The notes: generated by a model from the letters alone, not told the origin. A stretch of DNA of 34,674 nucleotides from an uncultured Treponema sp. (GCA_910584475.1 CAJUBD010000024.1:1-34674); one strand, 5' to 3'; positions 1-6,958 are shown, numbered from the stretch's first letter. Numbers and translations: made by a program.

Positions 1-55
1 TATACACCTTATTAGCTTTCCTGTTTTAGTCCAAGTTGCGGTTAGGCATTACACT
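1..55. repeat. Left copy of exact 55-bp inverted terminal repeat
   Basis: The first 55 bases are the exact reverse complement of the last 55 (34620-34674); base 56 no longer pairs. The copy contains GTTAGGC at 41-47, and the right copy contains GCCTAAC. These fit the integron attC core patterns GTTRRRY and RYYYAAC. A match of exactly 55 bp is also a common assembler k-mer length, so this may simply mark where the assembly graph branched at a repeat. No transposase lies near it. Confidence 0.95.
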
Positions 56-70
56 TAAAAACATATTAAG

Positions 71-99
71 TTAGAAAATTTTTTTTATTTTTTTTCTAA
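71..99 (-). terminator. T-rich hairpin at the 3' end of the GNAT gene
   Basis: TTAGAAAA at 71-78 pairs with TTTTCTAA at 92-99 around an almost pure T/A loop. It overlaps the stop codon of the minus-strand acetyltransferase gene. It may act as a terminator, but the stem is all A/T apart from one G-C pair, so it is weak. Confidence 0.4.
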
Positions 100-611
100 A
101 AAAGTATTGACAATGTAAATCCAACCTCATTCTTTTCTGTTGTGGTAAATATATCATATTTTCCATTTGTATACTCGCTAATAACCTCCCTCCAAAAACT
201 CCGGGCAGGCAGATTGTTTACCCACTGTGATACTTCCCATCCGCCGGGAAACATATCAAAAATCTTCACAGCCGATTCTTTACCAACCCCTTTGCGGCGA
301 TATTTTCTCATAACAAAAAATTCCGCTATATTGTGAGGATTAGACAAATGAGTATGTTCACAGCAAGACCTTACCAAAACAAACCCCGCAAGCCTTCCAT
401 CAACTCTAATAAAGAAGGGATATCTTCCCTCCTCATTCCAATAATCGTCAATATGCGAGTAGCCAAAGTATCCATACTCGTTTATATCATCACTGGAAAA
501 CTCCGAAAAATCATATCTATATAATTCCATCATCTGAATGAAAACAGATTTTTGTTCAATCAATATAGGCTCAATACTAATATTCATACATCGCCCTATC
601 CATCCAAACAT
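96..611 (-). CDS. GNAT family N-acetyltransferase
   Basis: Predicted acetyl-CoA-dependent N-acetyltransferase; substrate unknown. The 171-residue product has the GNAT layout: a variable N-terminal helix region, then the central strand AGFVLV, then the acetyl-CoA loop RKYRRKGVGK (about residues 103-112), which matches the family's R/Q-x-x-G-x-G/A pyrophosphate-binding motif. A downstream helix region carries WxVSQWVNNLPARSFW, typical of the C-terminal half. The start is uncertain. The Shine-Dalgarno AAAGGAG is about 16 nt before the ATG at 611, and the second in-frame ATG at 587 gives a shorter, perhaps truer, N-terminus. The gene lies next to the terminal repeat and stands alone. Family assignment is firm; substrate is unknown. 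Confidence 0.85.
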   Translation of the reverse strand: MFGWIGRCMNISIEPILIEQKSVFIQMMELYRYDFSEFSSDDINEYGYFGYSHIDDYWNEEGRYPFFIRVDGRLAGFVLVRSCCEHTHLSNPHNIAEFFVMRKYRRKGVGKESAVKIFDMFPGGWEVSQWVNNLPARSFWREVISEYTNGKYDIFTTTEKNEVGFTLSILF

Positions 612-730
612 CTTCCATAAGATACAACTCCTTTCAAATTTGCATTCTATGATTTTCAGCTTCTCTATATACCGGGATTTTCGCTAGCGTTCTTTTTCAA
701 AGAATCGCTAAATTCCTTCAACTCCTTATT

Positions 731-772
731 TTTCAACATCGCAGGAAACTTCAGTTTCCTGCGATGTTGAAA
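731..772. other. Perfect 19-bp-stem hairpin
   Basis: Bases 731-749 are the exact reverse complement of 754-772, with a 4-nt loop. It sits in the 224-bp gap between the GNAT gene and the TfoX-domain gene, next to repeat copy A. It could terminate or insulate transcription coming from the TfoX-domain operon. There is no clear T-tract on either strand. Confidence 0.7.
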
Positions 773-774
773 AG

Positions 775-869
775 GTCGTTTCGCAATGGAATGAGAAACG
801 ACAGTAAATAAACGAGTTTTGGGACAAAACTCGAGTTAAAGTGTCCGACAGCATTTTGGCGGACACTTT
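775..869. repeat. Dispersed structured repeat, copy A
   Basis: First of five related intergenic repeats. It holds three hairpins in a row: GTCGTTTC (775-782) with GAAACGAC (795-802); CGAGTTTT (813-820) with AAAACTCG (826-833); AAAGTGTCCG (838-847) with CGGACACTTT (860-869). The core AGTAAATAAACGAGTTT (803-819) recurs in the other copies. The last hairpin overlaps the final codons of the minus-strand gene ending at 836. Confidence 0.75.
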
Positions 870-1111
870 AAACCCTCTTTTTTCGTATCTTCTGAAAGAC
901 TGTTGAATTCTCTATTTTGAATTGCACCCTCCAATGTATACAAATGCACAAGACATACATTCAGATATTTTTGTTTTAACTTGAGAAATGCGTCCTTTGC
1001 GCCCACCTCAAGAAGTTCTTCGGAAGATTCAATCCCGACAGACATAAGTTTTTTTGCCATTTCTTTACCGATATTTATCATTGATGTTAATTCCGCCACA
1101 TTTTTCTCCAT
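836..1111 (-). CDS. TfoX C-terminal-domain protein (helix-hairpin-helix)
   Basis: A 91-residue protein matching the stand-alone TfoX C-terminal domain, a helix-hairpin-helix fold seen in competence regulators and in many small bacterial proteins of unknown role. The visible core is MINIGKEMAKKLMSVGI then a helix ending at LHLYTLEGA-like residues. The start at 1111 overlaps the upstream gene's stop as TAATG, so translation is probably coupled to the EFR1 gene. The last 11 or so residues (LKCPPKCCRTL) are encoded by the stem-loop of repeat copy A, so the native C-terminus has been replaced or extended. The family call is good; function is unknown, and direct competence control is doubtful because the N-terminal TfoX domain is absent. 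Confidence 0.75.
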   Translation of the reverse strand: MEKNVAELTSMINIGKEMAKKLMSVGIESSEELLEVGAKDAFLKLKQKYLNVCLVHLYTLEGAIQNREFNSLSEDTKKEGLKCPPKCCRTL

Positions 1112-1899
1112 TATCCCTTATTTTGCAAAATAACATTCAGATATTTATCAATAATAGACTGCTCTATCACTTTATTACCTATCAATGTTATTGCTTTTTG
1201 AGGGCAACTACTAAAACACCGATAACAACAGGTGCATTTATTTTGCGGTATAGGTCTGTTTTCAATCATTCTAATATTTCCCATAGGGCAAATTTGGGAA
1301 CACCTGCCACATGAAACGCACTTTTTATAATCAATTTTTATCTTTTCTTTAAGTCTGTAAGGTTTTCCGTAAAACCATAGCCTTTGACCAAAAAGCCCTG
1401 CTAAATGATTGATAACTGTAAGTCCGTCTTGACTATACTTTTTATGTTTTATATTCTCAACCGTTCGCTTTATTTTGCGGTCCGCCTCTCTTACAATCCT
1501 TACATTTTTTTCAACCGGCTTTTTCAATGCCTTTACATCTCCTATACAATCAGGCATTTTCAAATGCAATCCACCCAATATAGTGGCTCCATACTTTTTT
1601 AAAAGCCTTGCTGAACATCCTGTTCCATCGCCACTAAACAGCCCCATTGTCGCTATGATAAAAATATTTTTATTCGCAAAAAATTCTGAATGATTATTTA
1701 TGAATTCTCTTACGATCATAGGTATATCGCTATAATAAACCGGATATCCCAAAACAATATCAGAGCTTTCTTTTAATTTCCCTATCGCGCAATCCTCTTC
1801 AATAGAGTACATTTCTGTTTTGGAATCATCATAATATTTTAAAAATGTGCCGACACAATATTTTGTATTTCCCGTCCCACTAAAATAGATACCTACCAT
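1111..1899 (-). CDS. EFR1-type flavodoxin/ferredoxin fusion protein
   Basis: Predicted cytoplasmic electron carrier of the EFR1 family, which joins a flavodoxin-like FMN domain to a bacterial-type ferredoxin. The N-terminus GIYFSGTGNTKY carries the FMN phosphate-binding loop, and DIVLGYPVYYSD fits the second flavin loop. Near the C-terminus, CVSCGRCSQICP and CTCCYRCFSSCP are two CxxCxxCxxxCP motifs, enough for two [4Fe-4S] clusters. The frame opens at 1941, but GGAGA seven bases before the ATG at 1899 and the family's usual start at MVGIYFSG favour 1899. Its stop overlaps the TfoX-domain gene. The redox partner is unknown. Confidence 0.85.
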   Translation of the reverse strand: MVGIYFSGTGNTKYCVGTFLKYYDDSKTEMYSIEEDCAIGKLKESSDIVLGYPVYYSDIPMIVREFINNHSEFFANKNIFIIATMGLFSGDGTGCSARLLKKYGATILGGLHLKMPDCIGDVKALKKPVEKNVRIVREADRKIKRTVENIKHKKYSQDGLTVINHLAGLFGQRLWFYGKPYRLKEKIKIDYKKCVSCGRCSQICPMGNIRMIENRPIPQNKCTCCYRCFSSCPQKAITLIGNKVIEQSIIDKYLNVILQNKG

Positions 1900-1968
1900 T
1901 TCACGCTCTCCGCTGTATTTCCTTATAGTCCTATCAACCATCTGAACAAGCTGGATTTTTTACTACAG

Positions 1969-2164
1969 TCAATCTCTTTTGATGTAATAGTCAAGCCCCC
2001 AAGTCGCCGTTCATCCGCGCCATCGCCACAATTTTCTCTCCGTCCCATACCGAAACACGGAACAGCGTATGCTTCATGGCAAGCTCAGTCTGCTCCAAAG
2101 TCAGCGCGCCTTCCCAAACGCTCTCCCACTTAATTATAAAACTCAAAAATAAGCCTTTTATCAT
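1969..2164 (-). pseudogene. Frameshifted and truncated GNAT acetyltransferase remnant
   Basis: The reading frame begins MIKGLFLSF and continues WEGALTLEQTELAMKHTLF and VSVWDGEKIVAMARMNGDLG, which looks like the N-terminal third of a GNAT acetyltransferase. It then stops after one more residue. Dropping one G from the GGGGG run near 1995-1999 restores LDYYIKRD, the expected continuation, before a new stop at 1969-1971. The rest of the domain is missing. So this is a fragment with one frameshift plus truncation, not a functional enzyme. The frame can be opened 12 bases further at a TTG, but no ribosome site is visible. Confidence 0.7.
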
Positions 2165-2262
2165 ACCATCGCACAATTTTAATTAGAATATATCATAAAA
2201 AAACTATCTTGCATAGAATCAATTTCCTTCCAAAATAACTTGTAGATTTTAAAATATGCTTA

Positions 2263-2291
2263 TTGACACATTCCAATTGAACTAATATAAT
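2263..2291 (+). promoter_or_regulatory. Consensus sigma-70 promoter for the AbrB/CPBP operon
   Basis: TTGACA at 2263-2268, a 17-bp spacer and TATAAT at 2286-2291. Both boxes are perfect, and the promoter sits 47 bp before the AbrB-family start codon. Confidence 0.8.
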
Positions 2292-2338
2292 AAATATGAA
2301 AAGTATGAAAAATATATTTCTATGAAAGTAGGTAAAAT

Positions 2339-2584
2339 ATGAATTTACCAAAAGGAAAACACATATTTGGAACGGTGAAAGTTGGAGAGCGAGGGCAAAT
2401 CGTCATTCCTAAAGAAGCAAGGGAACTTTTCAACATCAACCCGGGAGACACTTTGCTGGTATTGGGCGATGAAAAACATGGAATCGCCATCAGCAAGGCT
2501 GATGTTATGGAAGAACTTGCTCTAAAGATTTTGGGCGGATTTACCAACAAAAAGAAGGGCGAAAAACGGAATGAAACTATTTAG
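2339..2584 (+). CDS. AbrB/MazE-family DNA-binding regulator
   Basis: An 81-residue protein with the swapped-hairpin AbrB fold. Residues about 12-45 read VKVGERGQIVIPKEARELF then INPGDTLLVLGDE, the classic SpoVT-AbrB signature. The C-terminal part (KADVMEELALKIL) is a short helix followed by a basic tail. It follows a consensus promoter and overlaps the next gene by 14 bp, so the two are one operon. Many such pairs combine an AbrB-like regulator with a membrane protein or ABC transporter in Clostridia, and autoregulation is likely. The partner is not a toxin family, so an antitoxin role is less likely than simple regulation. Confidence 0.85.
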   Translation: MNLPKGKHIFGTVKVGERGQIVIPKEARELFNINPGDTLLVLGDEKHGIAISKADVMEELALKILGGFTNKKKGEKRNETI

Positions 2585-3290
2585 ATTTGAACCGCAAAAA
2601 AGTACTGCCGTGGCATTCGCGACAGGACTAGTGATAATACTTTTGAGCACCTCGATGATTTTGTTTGAAGACACACAAGCGGAAACTGTCTTGCACATAA
2701 TTTTGTGGGACTTTCTGATGATATTCGTGGTAGGATTTTGTTTTCCGCTTTTATATGTCCGCTCAAAAGAACACTCTTTCGAGGCACTCGGAATTACAAA
2801 ACGCAAATTAAAAACAAGCCTTGTCTTAAATCTGGGGTTGGCAGTACTCTTGTTGGCGAGTTTTATTTTCGGAAATAAAACAGCGATTGCTGTTGGCTAC
2901 AAATCTCTGTTTGCCATCAGTTATATTTTGGTTGCAGGAATATTTGAAATGGTTTGCATATATGGTTTTATGCGGCATTACTTTGAAAAAGCGTTTGGAA
3001 TTATTCCCGCGATATTATTGACGGCACTGTTTTATAGTTTGCATCATGCGGGATTCCAACCAGAATTTCTGAAGTTGTTTTTTGTTGGAATTATGTATTG
3101 CTCCGTATTTTACATAACGCGCAACATTTTTATTATTTTTCCGTTCTTTTGGGGAGTGGGAGCGGCTTGGGATGTTTTAATAAATTCGGCCGCTGGGCAA
3201 TCACTTCAAAATGCGACTTCGTTTGTTGTTGCCATTGTCTTGCTGATTGCTATGGCGATATTCGTTATGAAAGAGAAGTTGTGGAAGTAA
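2571..3290 (+). CDS. CPBP (Abi/CAAX-protease-like) integral membrane protein, degenerate active site
   Basis: A 239-residue hydrophobic protein with about seven membrane spans, resembling the CPBP intramembrane metalloprotease family. The place of motif 1 (EExxxR in active members) reads FEMVCIYGFMR, so the second Glu and the usual Arg are replaced by Met and Tyr. Motif 2 (FxxxH) is kept as FYSLHHAG. The loss suggests a non-catalytic or altered homologue. The start at 2571 lies inside the end of the AbrB-family gene, giving tight coupling. Functions of CPBP proteins range from prenyl-protein processing to bacteriocin self-immunity; none can be assigned here. Confidence 0.65.
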   Translation: MKLFRFEPQKSTAVAFATGLVIILLSTSMILFEDTQAETVLHIILWDFLMIFVVGFCFPLLYVRSKEHSFEALGITKRKLKTSLVLNLGLAVLLLASFIFGNKTAIAVGYKSLFAISYILVAGIFEMVCIYGFMRHYFEKAFGIIPAILLTALFYSLHHAGFQPEFLKLFFVGIMYCSVFYITRNIFIIFPFFWGVGAAWDVLINSAAGQSLQNATSFVVAIVLLIAMAIFVMKEKLWK

Positions 3291-3394
3291 AAGACGACGG
3301 CAAGTTCATTGTGTCCGCTTAACAATGCGACGACCATTTTCCGTCTTTGAACACCGCAAAATTTATGCGCGGAGTTCTTTCCATTTTTGCAAAT

Positions 3395-3760
3395 TCAATA
3401 TCCTGGATTCTCGTTGAAGAGGATTACCTCAAATTCGCCTGCCATCGGCTTGCCCCACAAGACGGAAGTCCACGGCAAATTCTTCCATGGCTTTTGCAGT
3501 CGTAGCACCTGTCGCCTTTGATTGCGCAGAGAGTTTTCACGCCGGCCCGTTTTGCGTTCAAGGGGGAGGCGACATTCCTCGCGCCCAAATCCAAACCCTT
3601 TTCGGCTCTTGCAAATTTGCCGCGATGAAGTCCGTAGTCGCCGCATAATATTTGTCGAAACAAGGAATAAAAAGCAGCGTGTCCTCTTCGTCTGTGATTG
3701 TCTTGCAGTAGAAGCCGAGGAAATATTTTTTCTTCCAGCCCTTGCTGAGTCAAAATTTCT
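3395..3760 (-). pseudogene. Decayed coding region in three frames
   Basis: On the minus strand this stretch reads as a protein only if the frame is changed at least twice. The pieces in order are FYCKTITDEEDTLLFIPCFD and KYYAATTDFIAANLQEPKR; then LNAKRAGVKTLCAIKGDR with CYDCKSHG; then NLPWTSVLWGKPMAGEFEV and ILFNENPGY before the stop. The changes of frame lie near 3575 and near 3490. I do not recognise the family. The cysteine pair CYDC is the only notable motif. There is no intact start. It fills most of the 551-bp gap between the CPBP-like gene and arsR. Confidence 0.5.
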
Positions 3761-3787
3761 TCAAATTTTTTTATTTTATTTTTTCAT

Positions 3788-3816
3788 ATTGACAAATTTC
3801 AATGTGTGAATATAAT
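3788..3816 (+). promoter_or_regulatory. arsR promoter with overlapping operator
   Basis: TTGACA at 3789-3794, a 16-bp spacer and TATAAT at 3811-3816. Overlapping the -35 is ATTGA-N6-TCAAT (3788-3803), a dyad of the type bound by ArsR proteins. The same dyad recurs before the permease gene at 4203-4218, which supports autoregulation and shared control. Confidence 0.75.
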
Positions 3817-3841
3817 AGTGATATAGACGGATTCAAGGGAG

Positions 3842-4162
3842 GTGGCAAAGCTGATTGACGAAAGAAAGATACCAACGATTTTCAAGGCATTTTGTGACGA
3901 AAACCGTATTGAGATTTTGAAACAGTTACTTACAGGAGAGAAATGCGCTTGTGTACTGTTGGACAATCTGCACATTTCACAACCAACATTATCGCATCAT
4001 ATGAAAATCCTTTGCAGTTCGGGTATCGTGGTTATGCGGAAAGAGCAGAAATGGGCGTACTATTCCATATCGGAAGAGGGCGTTGCAATAGCAATAGAAT
4101 ATCTGCAATCCCTTATGACTATAAAGAGTTCCAGTAAAGATAAGTCATGTTGTGACAGGTAA
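3842..4162 (+). CDS. arsR: ArsR/SmtB-family metalloregulator
   Basis: A 106-residue winged-helix repressor. The helix-turn-helix reads HISQPTLSHHMKIL (about residues 45-58), and the preceding segment GEKCACVLLDNL carries Cys35 and Cys37 at the place of the ELCVCDL metal-binding motif of As(III)/Sb(III)-sensing ArsR proteins. A SKDKSCCDR tail adds two cysteines. The frame opens at a GTG at 3842 that almost abuts GGGAGG, an unusually short spacing, so a start a few codons downstream is possible. It precedes a permease, a C-GCAxxG-C-C protein and a thioredoxin-like protein. By family knowledge it should bind the two ATTGA-N6-TCAAT sites and release them on binding arsenite or a similar thiophilic ion. 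Confidence 0.85.
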   Translation: MAKLIDERKIPTIFKAFCDENRIEILKQLLTGEKCACVLLDNLHISQPTLSHHMKILCSSGIVVMRKEQKWAYYSISEEGVAIAIEYLQSLMTIKSSSKDKSCCDR

Positions 4163-4202
4163 AAATACTTATGTCCTGCATGGCTTTTCAAAAAAGTTTT
4201 AT

Positions 4203-4218
4203 ATTGATACATTTCAAT
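4203..4218 (+). promoter_or_regulatory. Second ArsR-type operator, before the permease
   Basis: ATTGA (4203-4207) and TCAAT (4214-4218) form the same N6-spaced dyad as the site in the arsR promoter. TATAAA at 4224-4229 follows. The site indicates a second ArsR-controlled promoter for the permease, although its spacing to a -35 box is poor. Confidence 0.65.
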
Positions 4219-4242
4219 ATTTCTATAAATGAGGGGGGGGCT

Positions 4243-5256
4243 ATGGAAACATTAAAGACAGGTTGGGATTTCTTTCAGAATGAAATTCTTGGTATGCAAT
4301 GGCTAAACCGTTTGATTGGAAATTTACTTGATTTATGCGGTTTAGATACTACAACTAAAATCGGCGGCAGTATACAGTTTTTCCTTTATGACACAATTAA
4401 AATCATGGTGCTTTTGGGCGTGTTGATTTTGCTTATTTCATACATTCAAAGTTTCTTCCCGCCGGAAAGAACCAAAAAAATTCTTGGCAGATTTCATGGT
4501 ATCGGTGCAAACATGATTGCGGCTTTGCTTGGTACAGTGACACCGTTCTGCTCCTGTTCATCAATTCCGCTGTTTATCGGTTTTACAAGTGCCGGACTCC
4601 CATTAGGCGTGACATTTTCCTTTCTGATTTCTTCTCCTATGGTTGATTTAGGCTCGCTTGTCCTGCTTATGAGCATATTTGGGTGGAAAGTTGCAATAAC
4701 TTATGTCGTGCTTGGGCTTGTGATAGCGGTTGCAGGTGGCACACTTATTGAGAAACTGCACCTTGAAACGCAAGTGGAAGAATTTATCCGAAACGGAAAG
4801 TCTGTTGATGTGGAGGGGGAAGAACTGCATTTCAAAGACCGCATGAAATACGCATGGGAACAGGTCGTATCTACGGCAAAAAAAGTAGCCCTCTATGTTT
4901 TGATCGGTGTCGCTGTCGGTGCATTCATTCATAACTGGATACCCGAAGATTTTATTGTGCGTGTCCTCGGAACGGGAAATCCTTTCGGCGTTATGATTGC
5001 TACGGTTGCGGGTGTTCCCATGTATGCGGATATTTTTGGCACAATCCCGATTGCCGAAGCACTTTTGGCAAAAGGTGCGAGGCTTGGTGTTGTCCTGTCC
5101 TTTATGATGGGCGTAACTACGTTGTCTTTGCCGTCAATGATTATGCTGCGTAAAGCTGTTAAACCTAAATTGCTTGCTATTTTTATTGCAATCTGTACGA
5201 TTGGCATTATTCTTGTTGGTTACTTTTTCAATGCAATACAAAATTTTATAATTTAA
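4243..5256 (+). CDS. ArsP/SO_0444-type permease (DUF318 family)
   Basis: A 337-residue inner-membrane permease with about eight spans, of the family that exports methylated or trivalent arsenicals and possibly other soft metals. The hallmark TPFCSCSSIPLFIG puts CSCSS at residues 103-107, and the second half repeats it loosely as AGVPMYADIFGT. The frame is open from 4171, but the start is the ATG at 4243. It follows a G-rich ribosome site and gives the family's normal beginning METLKTGWDFFQNEI. The gene lies 80 bp after arsR behind its own operator and 14 bp before the next gene. The family is firm; whether the substrate is arsenic or another ion cannot be read from the sequence. Confidence 0.85.
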   Translation: METLKTGWDFFQNEILGMQWLNRLIGNLLDLCGLDTTTKIGGSIQFFLYDTIKIMVLLGVLILLISYIQSFFPPERTKKILGRFHGIGANMIAALLGTVTPFCSCSSIPLFIGFTSAGLPLGVTFSFLISSPMVDLGSLVLLMSIFGWKVAITYVVLGLVIAVAGGTLIEKLHLETQVEEFIRNGKSVDVEGEELHFKDRMKYAWEQVVSTAKKVALYVLIGVAVGAFIHNWIPEDFIVRVLGTGNPFGVMIATVAGVPMYADIFGTIPIAEALLAKGARLGVVLSFMMGVTTLSLPSMIMLRKAVKPKLLAIFIAICTIGIILVGYFFNAIQNFII

Positions 5257-5270
5257 AAGAGGAATAGATA

Positions 5271-5711
5271 ATGGGATATACCGATAAGGCATTAAAATTA
5301 TTCTCACAAAAATTTCATTGTTCACAAGCTGTTTTGGCTGCTTTTTCTAAAGATTTAGGCATAACCGAAGAACAAGCCCTTAAATTGGGCGGTTGTTTTG
5401 GAGGCGGTATGTGTAAAGGCGAAGTGTGTGGAGCGTGTACAGGAGCTTTAATGGCATTGGGCTTAAAATACGGTCAAAGTGAAATCGGTGACTTAGACAG
5501 CAGATTACAAACAAATGAACTAACAGTAAAATTCCTTGAAAAATTTTGTGAGGAAAACGGTTCTTATATTTGCAAAGAATTGTTAGGTTGCGATTTGTCA
5601 ACCTGCAAAGGGAAAGAATATGCAAAAAAGCATAATTTGTTTACAGAATTTTGCCCCAAAATGGTGGCTTCTGCTGTTCGTATAGCAGAAGAACTCTTAA
5701 ATCTCAAATAA
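5271..5711 (+). CDS. C-GCAxxG-C-C family protein
   Basis: A 146-residue cysteine-rich protein of the C_GCAxxG_C_C family, named for its conserved cysteines. The visible pattern is FHCSQAV near the N-terminus, GGCFGGGMCKGEVCGACTGAL at about residues 40-60 (split here as GGCFGGGMC, KGEVC and GACTGAL), and single cysteines in EKFCEEN, YICKELLGCDLSTC and EFCPKM. The family is thought to be a redox or metal-binding protein and often sits beside ArsP-type permeases and thioredoxin-like proteins, as here. A good ribosome site (AGAGGAA) precedes the start. Its biochemical role has not been established to my knowledge. Confidence 0.85.
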   Translation: MGYTDKALKLFSQKFHCSQAVLAAFSKDLGITEEQALKLGGCFGGGMCKGEVCGACTGALMALGLKYGQSEIGDLDSRLQTNELTVKFLEKFCEENGSYICKELLGCDLSTCKGKEYAKKHNLFTEFCPKMVASAVRIAEELLNLK

Positions 5712-5727
5712 AAGGAGGAACTTTATT

Positions 5728-6099
5728 ATGGCATTATTTGGAAAAAAGAAAGAGGAAGAAAAGAAAGCCCCTGCTTGTGCTTGCAATTCCGACTGCCCTG
5801 CGTCCGAAACAACAGAGATTACAAGCGATTGTTGTCCCGAAGCGGAAAACGGTGTTTGTTGCATCAAAGTTTTAGGTTCGGGTTGTGCGTCCTGCTACGC
5901 ACAATTTGAAAATGCAAAGAAAGCTGTTAAGAAAATGGGGCTTTCTGTGGAAGTAGAATATGTGACTGATCTGCAAAAAGTCATGGAATACGGCGTAATG
6001 AGTATGCCCGCACTTGTTGTAAATGAAAAAGTGGTATCTATGGGAAAAGTATTGAAGTCTGCCGACATAGAAACATTATTGCATAAATTGGGATTCTAA
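5728..6099 (+). CDS. Small thioredoxin-fold protein (TM0996/MTH895-like)
   Basis: A 123-residue protein with a charged, cysteine-containing N-terminal extension (CACNSDCP, SDCCPEAENGVCC) followed by a compact thioredoxin fold. The fold has the CxxC motif in VLGSGCASCYAQF and the cis-Pro loop VMSMPALVVNEKVVSMGK. This is the glutaredoxin-like TM0996/MTH895 subfamily, frequent in arsenic and metal-efflux operons. AAAGGAGG lies about 10 bases before the ATG, and the gene is 16 bp from its upstream partner, so it is probably cotranscribed from the ArsR-controlled promoters. The extra N-terminal cysteines may hand metal or electrons to the CxxC pair; that is inference. Confidence 0.85.
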   Translation: MALFGKKKEEEKKAPACACNSDCPASETTEITSDCCPEAENGVCCIKVLGSGCASCYAQFENAKKAVKKMGLSVEVEYVTDLQKVMEYGVMSMPALVVNEKVVSMGKVLKSADIETLLHKLGF

Positions 6100-6100
6100 A

Positions 6101-6301
6101 ATGGAATGCTTTAATGTAAAACTCTGTCAAGATACGAGCTGCCCTCAGCAATCCTATGTTGGGCGTGTTTTTCACAAAGCGGCAAGGTTGCAGAGCAGGC
6201 GTACCCGCCAAACTCAAAGCAAGAAATGGCATTTATGCGAGAATGTTCGAATTGCAAATTGGAATATAATTCATTGCATTTTTATGAGGATTATATTATG
6301 A
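6101..6301 (+). pseudogene. Unrecognised reading frame, probably a remnant
   Basis: A 66-codon frame opens one base after the thioredoxin-like stop with MECFNVKLCQDTSCPQQSY, then becomes very basic (ARLQSRRTRQTQSKKW). In another frame the same DNA reads AEQAYPPNSKQEMAFMREC and SNCKLEYNSLHFYEDYIM, which is more protein-like and has a CxxC. A frameshifted remnant joining the two is the simplest reading. I cannot name a family. Confidence 0.3.
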
Positions 6302-6333
6302 TATTCATATATTATAACATAAGGTGATGGATT

Positions 6334-6633
6334 ATGGCGGCAATTACGGTGAATGTTGATGCGGAAGACAAGAAGGAATTCGGCTCAATCTGCGGAATGA
6401 TGGGAATGACGATTTCGACGGCAGTGAACATCTTCATCAAAGCGGTGAACCGCACGCGCGGCATTCCGTTCAAGATTCAGGCGGACGAGGACTGGAACGA
6501 AGAAACGCTCGCCGCATGCAAGGAGGCACTCGACATTTCCGAAGGGCGCATTCCTGCCAAGCGGTATGATTCCGTCAAAGAATTTATGGATGATTTGCTT
6601 GTTGCGGATTCTGCGCCGAAGTACAAAGCATGA
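6334..6633 (+). CDS. dinJ: RelB/DinJ-family antitoxin
   Basis: A 99-residue antitoxin of the RelB/DinJ type. The N-terminus MAAITVNVDAEDKKEFGSIC followed by GMMGMTISTAVNIFIKAV is the ribbon-helix-helix DNA-binding region of this family, and RTRGIPFKI is its usual continuation. The acidic C-terminal half (residues about 50-99) would wrap the toxin. AAGGTGATGG lies 7-10 bases before the start. It overlaps the toxin gene as ATGA, the normal arrangement. By family knowledge the antitoxin, and the complex with toxin, repress their own promoter; the AT-rich stretch at 6285-6325 (repeated TATATT/ATTATA) is a likely place for that operator. Confidence 0.9.
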   Translation: MAAITVNVDAEDKKEFGSICGMMGMTISTAVNIFIKAVNRTRGIPFKIQADEDWNEETLAACKEALDISEGRIPAKRYDSVKEFMDDLLVADSAPKYKA

Positions 6634-6911
6634 CATACAAGTTAATACGCACTGCGAGTTTTGAACGAGATGTCCGTCTTCCCAAAAAACAAAACCGCGA
6701 CCTTGACAAGTTGGCGGAGGTGCTTGAACTGTTGCGGCGCGGCGAGCGTCTTCCTGCGAAATATCGCGACCATAAGCTTAAAGGACGACTTACGAAATTT
6801 CGGGAACTTCATATTCAACCAGACTGGCTCTTGGTATACATAAAAAACAAATCCGAACTGATTCTGACGCTTTCGCGCACAGGAACGCACGCCGAACTGC
6901 TCAATATCTGA
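6630..6911 (+). CDS. yafQ: YafQ-family mRNA interferase toxin
   Basis: A 93-residue RelE-fold ribonuclease toxin of the YafQ subgroup, which cuts mRNA on the ribosome. Residues that match the YafQ catalytic set are visible: His48 in YRDHKL, His61 in FRELHIQPDWLL with Asp65 and Trp66 behind it, and His87 near the C-terminus in RTGTHAEL. The length is typical and all expected residues are kept, so the toxin looks active. It starts inside the antitoxin stop (ATGA). The pair lies between a metal-resistance-like cluster and a Nudix gene, in a region rich in remnants, as usual for acquired toxin-antitoxin modules. Confidence 0.9.
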   Translation: MTYKLIRTASFERDVRLPKKQNRDLDKLAEVLELLRRGERLPAKYRDHKLKGRLTKFRELHIQPDWLLVYIKNKSELILTLSRTGTHAELLNI

Positions 6912-6958
6912 ACGACAAGCGAAGCAAACTGCCGAACAAGACATACGGAGGGCATACA

